Below are positions 10,290-20,689 of a stretch of DNA of 64,000 nt, one piece after another. The position numbers and the translations under genes were made by a program. The notes below the pieces were generated by a model, which saw only the letters and a list, made by a program, of their open reading frames with translations, was not told the DNA's origin and did no database searches. Each line of letters opens with the position of its first letter. Positions within the stretch are counted from its first letter, which is position 1. This stretch comes from Diphasiastrum complanatum (Eukaryota; Streptophyta; Lycopodiopsida; Lycopodiales; Lycopodiaceae): positions 396,543-460,542 of the forward strand of contig CM055113.1 in assembly GCA_029204225.1 (NCBI GenBank). Reading direction: 5' to 3'.

Positions 10290-11050
10290 GAAGCTAAAAC
10301 AAGCTCAAGATGCACATAAATGTGTCCAGTCGACTCAGCAAGGGCACTTGAAGTGCCGCTTTTCAATCGTTTCATGCCAGTGGCACCGAAGGGACCATCG
10401 TGGTCGAGCTAACCACCACCTTAGCTTCCATGACGTTGGGGTCCATGCAACTCTGAGTATTATGGTTCATGGATATGAATGACCAATTAGTAACGACACC
10501 GAATACTCTATTTCCCTTGCTTATCAGATCTTCGAGAGCAACGGCGTTGAAAAGCTTCACGTTAGGCCTGGGAAGCAGCTTGCTCATGATTGTGAAGGTG
10601 AACAAAGCGGCATGCTTAATCACGACATAGCTTTCAAGCTCTTCATAGGCCACACCAATCTCATGTAAAACTTAGATACGGTGCGCATGCTTTCTGACAA
10701 CCATGGCAGAGAAAAGCTGCCCTCCAAAACAGGATCCCCCTGCAAGGCTCACCGATTGCTCAACAATCGGAACCTTCACACCAGGATTTTTACTAAGCTC
10801 ATAAGGACATGAGAGCCTACGACATCCTGCCCCACAATCACCACATTAGTATCGGCATGGGTGATATGACCCCACAATCACCACATTAGTATCTGCATGG
10901 GTGATCGTATCCATCATGTAGCGGTGGGCCATTTCCTGTGCCAGAATAGACTCCTTCATAGGATAAAATTTGAAATTGTGAAGGTCATACTTGAAATCAG
11001 AATATAGAGCGAAGCAAGTAGGGATGCCTTGCTTGGAGCAGCGGGGCACA
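10290..11050 (-). pseudogene. THI4 thiamine thiazole synthase pseudogene
   Basis: THI4 makes the thiazole moiety of thiamine in plastids and is a suicide enzyme. The minus strand shows [20 protein letters not shown] and [15 protein letters not shown] near 10850-10985, the region before the Rossmann glycine motif. Further on it shows [20 protein letters not shown] and [14 protein letters not shown], then the [20 protein letters not shown] block at 10410-10630. The glycine-rich FAD loop and the segment with the sulfur-donor cysteine are lost to stops and shifts, and a 40-bp-offset duplication (10831-10905) breaks the N-terminal part. No intact frame exceeds 93 codons. Confidence 0.88.
10831..10905 (-). 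repeat. tandem duplication of 35 bp within THI4 pseudogene
   Basis: CCCACAATCACCACATTAGT and what follows at 10831-10865 recurs at 10871-10905 with one mismatch. It duplicates the codons around the [10 protein letters not shown] segment. Confidence 0.9.
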
Positions 11051-11354
11051 GATGGGGGGAAACCAAGAACTCATGAGCCTGTTTGAGAAGAACGGAGAAA
11101 TAAAACATCAACAAAGGGCTTGGTGACAGATTTACTATTTGCATGTGCAGCATCGACGCCCGCCAATGCAACTGTGGCGATGGATGAAGCACCAATCTCT
11201 GAGTAATTTTACTCTTACAAACTCGCTGATGAGAGAGAGACCACACCACAGAGGTTTCTCATTTACAAAGTCGGTGATGAGTGAGACACAGATTTGGCAC
11301 GCAATTTCTTTTCGTGGATGTCAAATTACAGCCTTTGCTTTAAACACAGATCTA

Positions 11355-11880
11355 CATTACATATTTTCCCACGTGGATAGGGCAAATTTGCACACAGAAC
11401 AAAATTGTAAAAAATCTATTTATTCATGCACTTCAAAAGCACGGTTAATGCATGCTAAAGCACACATTGGCACGTCTTTGCTTGCATTATGTGTTGTTTG
11501 CATGTATTTGTAACAACTCTCAACTAAGGTTCATGTCTAATAGGTTTAGGATGTCATCATAGAGTATTGCCTTTGCAAAGCAAGTCCAAAAGAAAAGCAA
11601 AATTTTTACTACGTTACATATTTTGCCACGTGGATAGGTCAAATTCATAGGACAAAATTGTAAAAAGTCTATTTATTCATGCACTTCAAAAGCACAGTTC
11701 ATGCATACTAAAGCACACATTGGCATGTCTTTGCTCTTTTGGCCTTATGCATTATGTGTTGTTTGCATGTATTTGTAACAACTCTCAACTAAGGTTCATG
11801 TCTTAAAGGTTTAGGATGTCATCATAGAGTATTGCCTTTGCAAAGCAAGGCCAAAAGAAAAGCAACATTTTTACAACTTT
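11355..11880 (+). repeat. tandem duplication, 257-bp offset
   Basis: Two copies start near 11355 and 11612. Shared blocks include CACGTGGATAGG, TTTATTCATGCACTTCAAAA, GTGTTGTTTGCATGTATTTG and GAGTATTGCCTTTGCAAAGC. The second copy has a short insertion (CTCTTTTGGCCTTATG). No protein is encoded. The array ends where the LINE inserted. Confidence 0.88.
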
Positions 11881-11910
11881 GTCCTATGCTTAAATTTGAG
11901 CTATCTGCTC

Positions 11911-11923
11911 AAAGAGGATAATC
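11911..11923. repeat. left target site duplication of LINE (13 bp)
   Basis: AAAGAGGATAATC, repeated exactly at 12774-12786. Confidence 0.9.
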
Positions 11924-12600
11924 TACTTTTGTCCATGCTCTTTATTCCTATGCTTCTTCTACCATTGTCTTTAATGGTTCTCGTTCTTATGTCGTCTTTC
12001 CTAAGTGCGGCATTCGTCAGGGCTGTCCACTCTCTCCCTTGCTCTTTGCCATCGCGACTGAACCTCTTCCCCATGCTTTTCGACATGCTGCTTCCATCCA
12101 TTCTATTGCCCCCGTTTCGTCCCCTTTGAGCCCTCGCTCTCATCAATTGTTTGCTGACGATGCCTCCTGGCATTCCCGACTGAAGACTGCCTCTTCCTTC
12201 CCCATCGCTAAGCTGCGTTACTTGGCTTATCACATGCTCACTAACTCTTTGCCTCTTCGTGCTAAGTGGCCCTTCCTATCTGACCGTCTTTGTCCTCCTT
12301 GCCAGCTGGAGGAAGAAACTGTTCAGCACCTGTTCTATCATTGTCGTCAAGACTTGTGGTCGGAAGTCCGTTGCCTCCTTAACCGCTGGTGTACTCTGCC
12401 TCCTCTTGCGGCTGACATTATACTGCTGGGGATCCGCTGTGATGCATCCTTCTTCACTTCCTTTCTGGCATCTTTGCAGGCTTTCTATTTTGTGGATGAT
12501 CTGGCTGACGCGTAACAAGCAGGTTTTTGATGGCTCTGCTTCTCCACCGCTGGCTACTACTTGTCTGCGGCTTGCTATATGTTTTTCTACTGCTGTTTAG
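11924..12600 (+). pseudogene. LINE ORF2 remnant (reverse transcriptase and zf-RVT)
   Basis: The frame reads GIRQGCPLSPLLFAIATEPL (RT motif 4/5 region, about 12005-12065), then HQLFADDA, the catalytic F-A-D-D box. It joins within a few residues to KLRYLAYHMLTNSLPLRAKW and LCPPCQLEEETVQHLFYHC, a zinc-finger-like RVT domain (C-P-P-C, H, C near 12295-12345). The RT thumb and connecting region normally between these are missing. A frameshift near 12490 precedes WMIWLTRNKQVFDG. The endonuclease domain and ORF1 are absent through 5' truncation. Confidence 0.88.
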
Positions 12601-12773
12601 TAAGTTATGGACAGCCTCCCTGCGTGGTGTGCTGAAGTCCTTTTTTAGAGCTACTTGCTTCTTTTTGGAGGCGGTTTGCTGCGATGGCCTTTGATGCCGT
12701 GTACAGTCTTATTGTACTTGTACATTTGTGAAAAGCTAATAGTATACTTAACCTTTGCAAAAAAAATAAAATA
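11924..12773 (+). mobile_element. 5'-truncated, internally deleted LINE (non-LTR retrotransposon)
   Basis: An 850-bp insertion framed by a 13-bp direct repeat and ending in an A-rich tail (12759-12773), the hallmarks of target-primed reverse transcription. It carries a reverse transcriptase segment and the zinc-binding C-terminal domain of plant L1-like elements, separated by a large internal deletion. It interrupts the end of the 257-bp tandem duplication. Confidence 0.9.
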
Positions 12774-12786
12774 AAAGAGGATAATC
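12774..12786. repeat. right target site duplication of LINE (13 bp)
   Basis: AAAGAGGATAATC directly after the A-rich tail, matching 11911-11923. Confidence 0.9.
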
Positions 12787-12899
12787 ACATGGCACATTGT
12801 AAAACATAGATATGCATTAAGATCAAAGGTTGTGATTAAGATTTGATATATAATAAAATAGAAAATGTAGATGTTCATGATACCTTCTAAATCAGAAAC

Positions 12900-13410
12900 C
12901 AATCAAAATCTCTCGCTCTCTCTCTCTATAGGTCGCTCGCTCTGAAGAATCCCATCATCCACCAGCATAGAGAGAGAGAGAGAGAGAGATCAGAGAGAGA
13001 GAGAGAGAGGGAGCCTCCAGCTCAAGCTAATCCTATCATGCACCAGCAAAGAGAGAGAAAGAGCTATTGACGATAGAGAGTAAGAAGCCAAAGCTGCTGA
13101 CACAAAAGAGAGTGGTGAAGCATTTGTTGTGATTGTGGTAGGAGTTAGTTTCATTGACAGCCATCCTGAGATGCGAATTCGTCTGAAGAACGAGGTACAT
13201 TTGTGCTACATAATCGCTGTTTTCTCTTGCCACATCAGGGGAAGAAGCACACTTGGAGAACTCAATATAACCAAGAGCATAATCGATTTTTTTTGCCACA
13301 TCAGGGGAACAAGCACACTTGGAGAACGAAGAACAACGGATAGTTGTATGCTGCATTTAGCTCAGGACTACAGGTACAGGTGAAGCGAATACCATCATCC
13401 ACGAGGGGAG

Positions 13411-13452
<42 letters not shown>

Positions 13453-13540
13453 ATTTGTTGTGATTGTGGTAGCTAGGTGAGTTTCTTTCGTTGACAGCCA
13501 TCCTGGGATGCGAATTCGTCTGAAGCGGATCGTTTGTAAG
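12900..13540 (+). repeat. GA microsatellites with interleaved duplicated segments
   Basis: GA runs lie at 12966-13010 and 13412-13449. Around them, a CCCATCATCCACCAGCA-like phrase occurs three times (near 12948, 13028, 13388), a TTGCCACATCAGGGGAA phrase twice (near 13218 and 13293), and a GACAGCCATCCTGRGATGCG phrase twice (near 13158 and 13493). The pattern looks like repeated local duplication driven by the microsatellite. No protein call is supported. Confidence 0.75.
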
Positions 13541-13889
13541 CAGTGATTCTCAGAAGCGGGTCGTTTTTTGTTTATTTTGTATTGTGCTGTCTATCATAGT
13601 TGTGCTGTAAAGATAGCCCACGATAGTGAAGATTTTTGTGCTGATGTGGGATCGATCAAGTAGATACCTGAAATTAAACTGATCCGTGCAAAGATGTTGG
13701 CAAGCACCACTTTGGAAGCTGGGAGGTAAGCTTTGCTTATGGCATCAGTGACTATTCTCTCATTAAATAGTATTGTCAAGCTTGGATGCCATTGCATTCC
13801 AGTCTATCTAGATAATTAAACAGTGCCTGTTTTTCTCAACTTTTTGCCAGTGCTGGAAGTGCGTTGAGTTGCGAACAGGTTTCAAGATT

Positions 13890-14214
13890 ATTCCACCATT
13901 TCGCTGCCCAGACATGAGGGCTGTGCTGTCATCCCTAAAAGACTCAAGGTTGCAGCTATGGTTGCTAGGCGAGTCAAGTTCTCCCCTGCACCACAAGAGT
14001 TGGAGCAGGATAAAGACCCCGATGCATCCGCTCGACCTCCCTTCACTATTGTAGACGTAAGAGCAAAATGCATGGAGATCCATGAGCTATGTTATCAAAG
14101 ATGTAGCCATTGTGCTGGCCTTAGCTGCAGCAGCTGCAAACATGAACAACTGGTTGCTGTGGCTAGTTTACTGCTTTGCTCAAGGCACCATATTGTGGGC
14201 ACTATGCCTAACTA
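13890..14214 (+). pseudogene. omega-3 fatty acid desaturase (FAD3/7/8-like) first-exon fragment
   Basis: These membrane desaturases convert linoleate to alpha-linolenate in plastid or ER. The frame shows DPDASARPPFTIVDVRA near 14015-14065, the conserved phrase before the first membrane span. In a shifted frame come SYVIKDVAIVLALAAAAANM and NNWLLWLVYCFAQGTILWAL at 14085-14205. The text ends in CLTRI-stop exactly before the first His box (HDCGH), which is absent; this could be an exon boundary. The upstream VARRVKFSPAP stretch may be plastid transit sequence. A frameshift near 14070 inactivates it. Confidence 0.8.
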
Positions 14215-14317
14215 GGATTTAACAATGTAATTTGTGGCATCAGATCTAATTGATCAGTCATTCATAAACTAATTATTTGGATCCCTTACAAAGAATGCAT
14301 GCACAATTGAATGTTGG

Positions 14318-14566
14318 TTGTGGACTACCGGCTTTAATGGCGAGACATTTCAAAAGTTGACAGTGCCGTCTTATCGTACCTATCCGCAAGGAACTTCAAT
14401 CTACTTCATTAGCAAGTTGACCTCGAATGGAAAAGATGTAGCGTTACTTGAACTGACAACTGAAGAAAAACGATGGCGCCTGCTACCGGAAACCAATTGG
14501 AGCTTTGACTTCGGAATACCTAATTACGGCTTCTGCTTTGAACCCCGACTAGATTGCCTTCCATAA
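14318..14566 (+). CDS. hypothetical 82-codon ORF
   Basis: An open frame with balanced composition (KDVALLELTTEEKRWRLLP, NWSFDFGIPNYGFCFEPRLD) and TAA stop. It faintly resembles beta-propeller or F-box-associated sequence, but I cannot assign a family. No splice sites or neighbours support it, and it may be another exon fragment or chance. Confidence 0.25.
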   Translation: MWTTGFNGETFQKLTVPSYRTYPQGTSIYFISKLTSNGKDVALLELTTEEKRWRLLPETNWSFDFGIPNYGFCFEPRLDCLP

Positions 14567-15375
14567 TTCTTAGCGTGTACAAACGATAGAGTGTTTCAAA
14601 ATCACTTAAGGAGAGATGAACTGGCTAGAGTTTGTTGTTAGAGAGAGAATGAGAGAAAGAGTGTGTGTCTATGTGTGGATCATCAAAACACTTGAAGGAG
14701 TGGTTTTGCCCAAATGATGGACATCATAATGTCACGGACTAGTAACTTTGGTCCTTTAATCGAGTTCACATGTAGACTAGCTCAATGCACCATTGCTCTT
14801 GAAAAATCATTTTTTTAACCTACTAAAAAACTTAGTACTTATGAAATTTGTAGGTTTCTTTCAAACTCAAGCTAAAAAAACCTATTGGTCCTAGTTTAAA
14901 CACTTAAATAACCTAACGCTTTTAGATTTTTTACTTATGAAAAATATAACTTTAAATTTCAAAAGTTGCCATGTGGTCTTAATTTCAGCCCGATACATAA
15001 TAATTGAATTACCATAACATTTTATCTTTAAAAAGAGTAATTTTTAAAATTATATTAGAACATAATCATTACAATTTTTTTCTTTAAGCAAGATAATACG
15101 AAATGATAATAATAATAATAATAAACTGAAGCATTACCTCGCAAATCAATTGTTGAAGTGTACTATGTGCCCTTGAACGCTTCCTAGCATTCAACTGGAA
15201 TACTTCAGCTTCCGAGCACTTATCATGTTGTTGACGTATGTTTCCCAATGTTCAAAATGAATATCTATACTTCTGAACACTTCCTACCTTTCACTCTTCA
15301 GTTGTCAAATTGGGCTAAAAAAACAATTCACATTACTTCTTACTATATTTGTAAAACTTTTGATTCACCATAATT
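14567..15375. other. no gene recognised
   Basis: AT-rich noncoding sequence with a short ATA repeat near 15108-15124. It is bounded on the right by the truncated copia LTR. Confidence 0.45.
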
Positions 15376-15785
15376 TCCAATAAGATTAAGAGGTGACAAA
15401 GTGTGGTCCAATCATAGTTAAGCATAGTGGTAGCTCATGGATCTACTAGTATCATTGTACTCCTCATTTTGGATCTAATTGATTTGGTGATTGTATGGAT
15501 TTTGAGTGTCATTGAATTTCTAGCTTTCTCTCTCTACCCGAGAGCTCATGATAGTTTTTCTCTCTCTACCCGAGGAGAGCAGCTTCTTTTTACTTAAAAT
15601 AATTTTTGAATACTTCCCACACGTGTGAGTGAGTTGGAAGTGATTGAATGCATGTAGTAGTGTGTTTTTGCCATAGGATCAAAACTAGATCTTGAATCTC
15701 AATCTAGTCTTGATCTTGGTGCATCTACACACCTTAGGAGATCACAAGTACATGTAGTGGACAATCCACACATGTGAAATCAACA
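15376..15785 (+). mobile_element. truncated copia LTR, inverted copy
   Basis: This 410-bp segment is the reverse complement of 24294-24705, the 3' portion of the LTR family at 17541-18276, 24294-25029 and 29291-30024. It ends at ATCAACA, the LTR terminus, and is followed by gypsy sequence beginning ACAGAATC, the same junction found in inverted form at 24293/24294. Confidence 0.9.
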
Positions 15786-16276
15786 ACAGAATCACAGGAT
15801 TGATGATGAAGAAACAAGATAAGACGGTCTTGAAATGGGAAAATCCCCCTCGGAAGATTGACTCAAAAAAAGTGCCACCTTAATTGGATAAAGGCAAAAG
15901 AAAAGTTGAGGATGATTCTTCAAGCCAGATTTATAGTTAGACATCATCATCTAGAAAGTCTTTACCTTTGAAAAAAGATTTATCATCTCGAAAGTCATCA
16001 CCTCCACGATCAATTCCTACTAAGAAGGCTAAACGAAGATCCAAGACAAGTCCTTTCGAAAAAGAACAAGAAAATGTAGTCCACCATGATATGCCTAAGC
16101 ATTTTAAATGCTATACACTGGATGATGTGGTTATCATGTTACCTAAAGCACAACGTGAATCTGAAGAACACATGCCGGAATCTAAAGAAGTTTACATTGG
16201 CCCAACTAAGACCCAACCAATAAATCTTGCCGAGCCAGGACAACCGGAAAAGATTGTACAAGTTGGATCACAACTT
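15786..16276 (+). pseudogene. inverted gypsy polyprotein fragment, fused to copia sequence
   Basis: This is the reverse complement of 23802-24293. It encodes SSRKSSPPRSIPTKKAKRRS and on to GQPEKIVQVGSQL, the protease-to-RT linker of the gypsy element, in an open frame 15968-16402. At 16277 the gypsy match stops and the frame runs into copia 3'-region sequence. Junction microhomology is only about four bases (AAGA). Confidence 0.85.
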
Positions 16277-16335
16277 AAGAGGGGCATCTTTCATGTTGTA
16301 TCTACTACAACACATTCATATATGCTTCTCTTCCT

Positions 16336-16983
16336 TTGCTTGAAATGCTATCTTGCTTCATTGAACTTTTTGGATCTCAAAGTTCAAGAAAAGCTATACT
16401 AGTTTTGTATGATGCTTATGGTATGGACATGTTTCTTGTCATTATTGACTTAGATGTGTTTCCAATACTTTTTGAAATCAAGATATTGTATTGTCAAAAG
16501 TATGCTCTTGGTTCTAGTGAGAACAAGATTGAGCTTGCTACTCACTTTTTTGAAAATCATGTTTTCACATGTTTTGAGGCAAATTGTAAACTCCTCTTGA
16601 GATTAAGTGAAGCATCCAAAGTGGACACTTACATCCTTGAGAAAGTAACTAGCCTAAAAAAGATCAAGATAGTTTTTGATATCAAGATTAGATCCATCAT
16701 GGATATAGTTCATTGTATGTGGACTAGTCAAGCTAGAAAGCATAATCTTGATAATCATCATTGTTTCACATCTTATGATCTTGATCTCCATGATCCTTAT
16801 GAGGCTTGGAAGCCTCAAATTTCTCTATTTATGGTGCATCCATCATGCAAGTGGAACTTTCAAAGCAAAAATCATCATCAAGCATGGAGGAAGCCCATGA
16901 TCATAGTGGCATATTGGTGGAGCACTCTTCAAAGGCATTGGCAAGAGATCTCTACCAAAGAGATCTTATCATGGATATGGTGA
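16336..16983 (+). CDS. conserved unknown ORF in copia 3' region, copy A
   Basis: A 215-codon open frame (LLEMLSCFIELFGSQSSRKA...), colinear with the 268-codon frame at 27927-28733. In this copy the 5' end is replaced by gypsy sequence. No family recognised. A second overlapping frame at 16806-16997 is also open. It lies between pol remnants and the polypurine tract, where some plant copia elements carry an extra ORF. Confidence 0.4.
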   Translation: MLEMLSCFIELFGSQSSRKAILVLYDAYGMDMFLVIIDLDVFPILFEIKILYCQKYALGSSENKIELATHFFENHVFTCFEANCKLLLRLSEASKVDTYILEKVTSLKKIKIVFDIKIRSIMDIVHCMWTSQARKHNLDNHHCFTSYDLDLHDPYEAWKPQISLFMVHPSCKWNFQSKNHHQAWRKPMIIVAYWWSTLQRHWQEISTKEILSWIW

Positions 16984-17100
16984 GGGTGCTGCTATGATGG
17001 ATCCCTTGGCTGATCTTCACTTCTTATGCATACCAAAGGATCCACTCAAAAAGATTTACAAACTTCTCAAGTGATCTAGTACCTTTCCAACCTATTTTTT

Positions 17101-17109
17101 GAGGAGGAG
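17101..17109 (+). promoter_or_regulatory. polypurine tract and LTR start of the plus-oriented copia, copy A
   Basis: GAGGAGGAG follows a T-rich stretch and is immediately followed by TGTGAGAAATTGGC, an LTR-like start. The LTR is truncated after about 54 bp and joined to antisense leader sequence. The equivalent is at 28851-28859. Confidence 0.65.
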
Positions 17110-17163
17110 TGTGAGAAATTGGCAAAAATCTAGCTTGGTATTTTTTATGATAGAAGTTTGTAA

Positions 17164-17527
17164 ACTGTGATTTTGGATCAACCAAGCAATCTCTTGACCA
17201 AACCAACTGTGTCCACCCAGGTCTAGGTGCCCTATCTAACCCTCTTTAAAAGCTTATAACTTTTGATTGGCTCAACCAAATGGAATGAAACTGATTGCAT
17301 CATAAACTAGACAAAAATAGCTTCAAAACAAGCTATCAAGCAAGATAAATGGGTGTTTGAGCGCCTGATTCCGTACAGTACCAAGTCAGACCCAATCAAT
17401 GTCCTTTGATCTCTTTTGATCCAAAATTGAACAAGAATGCTAGAAAAATGGACCTTGACAATTTCTAGCTCAAGATTGATGAATAGTTTTCACTTAAATG
17501 GATCAAAATGCTTGGTCACCTTAGGTA
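17164..17527 (-). mobile_element. copia 5' leader in antisense orientation, copy A
   Basis: Homologous to the reverse complement of the leader at 25396-25830 and nearly identical to 28914-29277. Noncoding. Confidence 0.8.
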
Positions 17528-17540
17528 GGCTTTGATACCA
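17528..17540 (-). promoter_or_regulatory. primer binding site (tRNA-iMet type), copy A
   Basis: On the minus strand TGGTATCAAAGCC lies directly after the LTR terminus. It matches the usual copia site TGGTATCAGAGC with one change. Confidence 0.85.
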
Positions 17541-18276
17541 TGTTGATTTCACATGTGTGGATTGTCCACTACATGTACTTGTGATCTCCTAAGGTGTGTA
17601 GATGCACCAAGATCAAGACTAGATTCAGATTCAAGATCTATCTTTGATCTTATGGCAAAAACACACTACTACATGCATTCAATCACTTCCAACTCTCACT
17701 CACACGTGTGGAAAGTATTCAAAAATTATTCTAAGTAAAAACAAGCTGCTCTCCTCAGGTAGAGAGAGACAAACCATCATGAGCTCTCAGGTAGAGAGAG
17801 AAAGCTAGAAATCCAATGACACTCAAAATCCATACAATCACCAAATCAATTAGATCCAAAATGAGGAGTACAATGATACTAGTAGATCCACGAGCTACCA
17901 CTATGCTTAACTATGATTGGACCACACTTTGTCACCTCTTAATCCTATTGGACCATTGATCCATGCACCTCTTAATTCTATTGGACTATATTCAAGCACA
18001 CCTCAAATTCCTATTGGACCTCACATGGTTCCACCTCTAAATCCTATTGGACCTCTTAGAATTCATCAAACAAAAGCATTACACTTGTCTACACTCTAAT
18101 TGGCACGAGTTTAGCCTCTTACTCTATTTTGGCTCAATAGTGGCATTACAAGTGGAAATGCATAATTTGCCATCTATGCCAAATTTGTTCCTATCAATAT
18201 CCTACACCTAGATGCTTGATATAAAAAACATAAGACCCCTATATCTAACATAGATAATCTTTTTCAATTCTTCACA
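17541..18276 (-). mobile_element. copia 5' LTR (736 bp), copy A
   Basis: Minus-oriented LTR running TGTGAAGAATTG to AAATCAACA, immediately upstream of the primer binding site. It is inserted in gypsy protease-region coding sequence (flank GGAAGTCACG). The gypsy frame reads through into it, producing a chimeric C-terminus. Confidence 0.92.
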
Positions 18277-19585
18277 CGTGACTTCCTTCAATATAACTGC
18301 TTTGGGCGGTTTGATTGTTGGTTCATCAGGAACAGTACGCACTCCAAATCTGGTCAGATCCATATGATTTAGAATCTGTTCATCCGTAAGTTCTGCATTG
18401 CCATCATAAGTTAAGGCATGTCTCACTGGTATGAGATCATCCTCACTTGGATCTGGTATAGGTTCTGTTGATATCCAGGCTACATTCAGTATATTTAGTG
18501 GAAACGTGATTGGTGTATCCAAAGTTCGATCTAATAAGGAAATCTCGCTCAAATCTGATTGATTATCTTGTTGACACATATATCCTGTTGTACAGTCAAT
18601 CGTTGAAAGAGCTTCATTCCAATTGACCGTATCTATTTGAGAATCGTAATGAACTCCCAAATTTTTATGTGGTTGGTCACAAGTGTGATCTGTTGTTGAT
18701 GAATTGTCATCCTCATTTTGAACCACTAGTCTGATAGTCCAAGTTGTAGGATCAATTTTAACTGGACGTTCACGATTTTCAAAAGTGATTTTTTCGGTAC
18801 CCCATTTATAAATCACTTGCGCAACTCGTAACCATGGACGTCCCAATAGAACTCGATAAACATTAGGCGCTTCTGGTAAGTCCATCACTATGAAAGTAAT
18901 GACGAACTATACTCCTGCAATCCTGACACGTATATCTTCCACCATTCCTCGTGGACGAAATGTCATTTGATCAACTAGCTTAATAGCAAAAGTAGTAGGT
19001 TTGATCTTTGTAAGGCCCCATTTTGCACATTCTGCCTTGTAACTGTTCTAATAAGAAGAAGAACCGCCATCTATTATGGCTGCTTCTTTAGGAAATTGTC
19101 TATGTTGTATCAGCAGAGTGATATTCTTTTGTTCACTTTTCTCAAGCGGCTCCAGCATGGAGTACTTTGTTAGATTTTTCAAATCCAGCACAAAAAAGCG
19201 GCTCCTGATGGACTTCTGGTTCTTCTTGAGCTAACTTTTGCGCTAAGACTTCTTTTGTTTTTGGCACCAACTTCAGGAACTCTCCCAATGAAATATTGAT
19301 CTTACTAGACAAAATGTTCATGAGTAGTTTTGTTTGCGGTGCTTCTGGTTCAATCATCTTGAAGGGTTCTTCAAGATGATGTAACTGATCATTCATATCC
19401 GTACGTAAATTTCTTGAAGGCTGCAATGGTGAAGACCAAACTTTAGTTGTTGATTTAGCAGCTTCAAGCTCCTCTTCTTCTTGTAGAGGTTGATATCTTC
19501 GTTTTTCTGCATTAAGATTTGGATAGACTCTCGATGTTGTTGGTGTATCGTTCAATGGTATAGAATCAACAGGTACTGGATCCAC
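18277..19585 (-). pseudogene. gypsy protease region and linker, copy A
   Basis: The minus strand encodes a retropepsin with active-site box IIDGGSSS near 19065-19085 (the D-G-G-S variant common in plant gypsy elements), a TAG nine codons later, and the downstream LLGRPWLRVAQ motif near 18830. An acidic linker follows until the copia insertion. Upstream, 19142-19585 encodes a Glu/Lys/Pro-rich segment. Stops near 19051, 18910 and 19600 break the polyprotein. It is a duplicate of 30025-31395. Confidence 0.88.
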
Positions 19586-19603
19586 TACTAGTTCTTTTTG
19601 CTT

Positions 19604-20400
19604 CTATGCTCTGGTGACCACCATCAAGGGTGCACTTGGTTTATTCTGAGCTACTAGTCTTTGCTTGATTGTTATCAAACTTACAGGTGCTGTAGCTGGT
19701 GGTGGCTTCGATCTTGCTGGATAGTCTTTATAGCAATGCCCATAACCACAGTCATGACATAATGGTATATATTTCTCTTTATTTGTACATTTTGCAACTC
19801 TATGATTTTCTCCACATGTAAAGCATCCAAGTGGTGCTCTGGTCCAATTTATAGAAGCTTGTTGTTGAGCGACAACATAAATGGCATATTGTTCTGAAGA
19901 TCCACCTTCCTGATCATTACCATAGTTCCATTGCTCAGCACTTCCGTAAGGTTTTGGTTCCATCAAATTGGCAGGAGGAGCGGAGTGCTTTGGTGGAGCA
20001 GGTAAAGCTAAACGTTCCGGGTATCCAAGAGCAGATTGTCGCGGTCTTACTACTGGATTACCTCCATATTGTGGTTCTCGATATCCCATCTGGGCATACT
20101 GTTGTTGAATTATCCGAGGGTTGAAGTTGCAAAAAGAATTCTCATGATCAGGTGAATTACACGGATGGCAAACACTGAGTTCCATTAGTTTTTTCAATTG
20201 AGGACACTCGTTCACTGTGTGATTTCCTATACAAATAGAACACCAGACATTTTCCCTGGTAGGAAAAGTCTTGGCCAGCTTTTCAGGTTCCTTGTTTGAT
20301 TCCCCGTGGAAATTTTCCAATGCTTTGATCTTCAAATCATTAGAGGAGTTTTGAGTTCCAAAAAGACCCTTTAAGAATTCGTGCAAGATGTCTTTTTTTA
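19604..20400 (-). pseudogene. gypsy gag C-terminal zinc-knuckle region, copy A
   Basis: A 260-codon frame with two Cys/His clusters: CSICIGNHTVNECPQL with a second HPCNSPDHENSFC, and CFTCGENHRVAKCTNKE followed by CHDCGYGHCYKDY. These are nucleic-acid-binding knuckles of the nucleocapsid region; the CCHC spacing is irregular. Its upstream gag is missing, replaced by the 20364-20689 spacer and an unrelated frame. It is a duplicate of 31416-32180. Confidence 0.82.
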
Positions 20401-20689
20401 TTATTAAAATAATATAGCACTAATACTTTTGACTTGCCATAACGTTTTAATCGTGGCTCAAAACTATGTCATCTAACAAATCATTGGAAAGCCTTTGTTG
20501 AGCATCTTCTAATGCACTAAACTCCGCTAAATTTGAACTTACCGCTAAAAAGTTATGCCATTTTTAGTATGGAATCAAAATGTGGACTCAAAAAGTTACG
20601 TTACGTAGATTTCAAATTTGAGTGTTTTGATTGGTCCATGTGTAAGAAAAATTTGAGAAAAATAATTAAAAGAATCTTTACAAAGGGTC
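20364..20689. repeat. AT-rich spacer with terminal inverted GACCCTTT, copy A
   Basis: Begins GACCCTTTAAGAATTC and ends GAATCTTTACAAAGGGTC, an imperfect inverted repeat. It is nearly identical to 32136-32448. It carries no ORF and separates the zinc-knuckle frame from the frame at 20596-22208, which overlaps its right end. Confidence 0.6.

Larger units (their letters stand above)
16277..20689. repeat. direct segmental duplication, copy A (4.41 kb)
   Basis: Nearly identical to 28027-32448, in the same orientation and about 11.75 kb apart. It spans a copia 3' region, an antisense leader, a copia LTR and part of the gypsy element, so its ends do not coincide with any element boundary. I counted only three differences across the roughly 650 bp of the 3'-region ORF. 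Confidence 0.92.

Noticed and set aside
12150-12200. A spliced intron inside the LINE
   Set aside because: The missing RT segment is simply absent here. No GT-AG pair is present to splice.
17917-18099. Repeated 60-codon ORF with PIGP/NPIGPL units, also at 24670-24852 and 29667-29849
   Set aside because: Lies inside the copia LTR, antisense to it. The repetition reflects LTR copies and an internal ATTGGACC repeat, not a gene.
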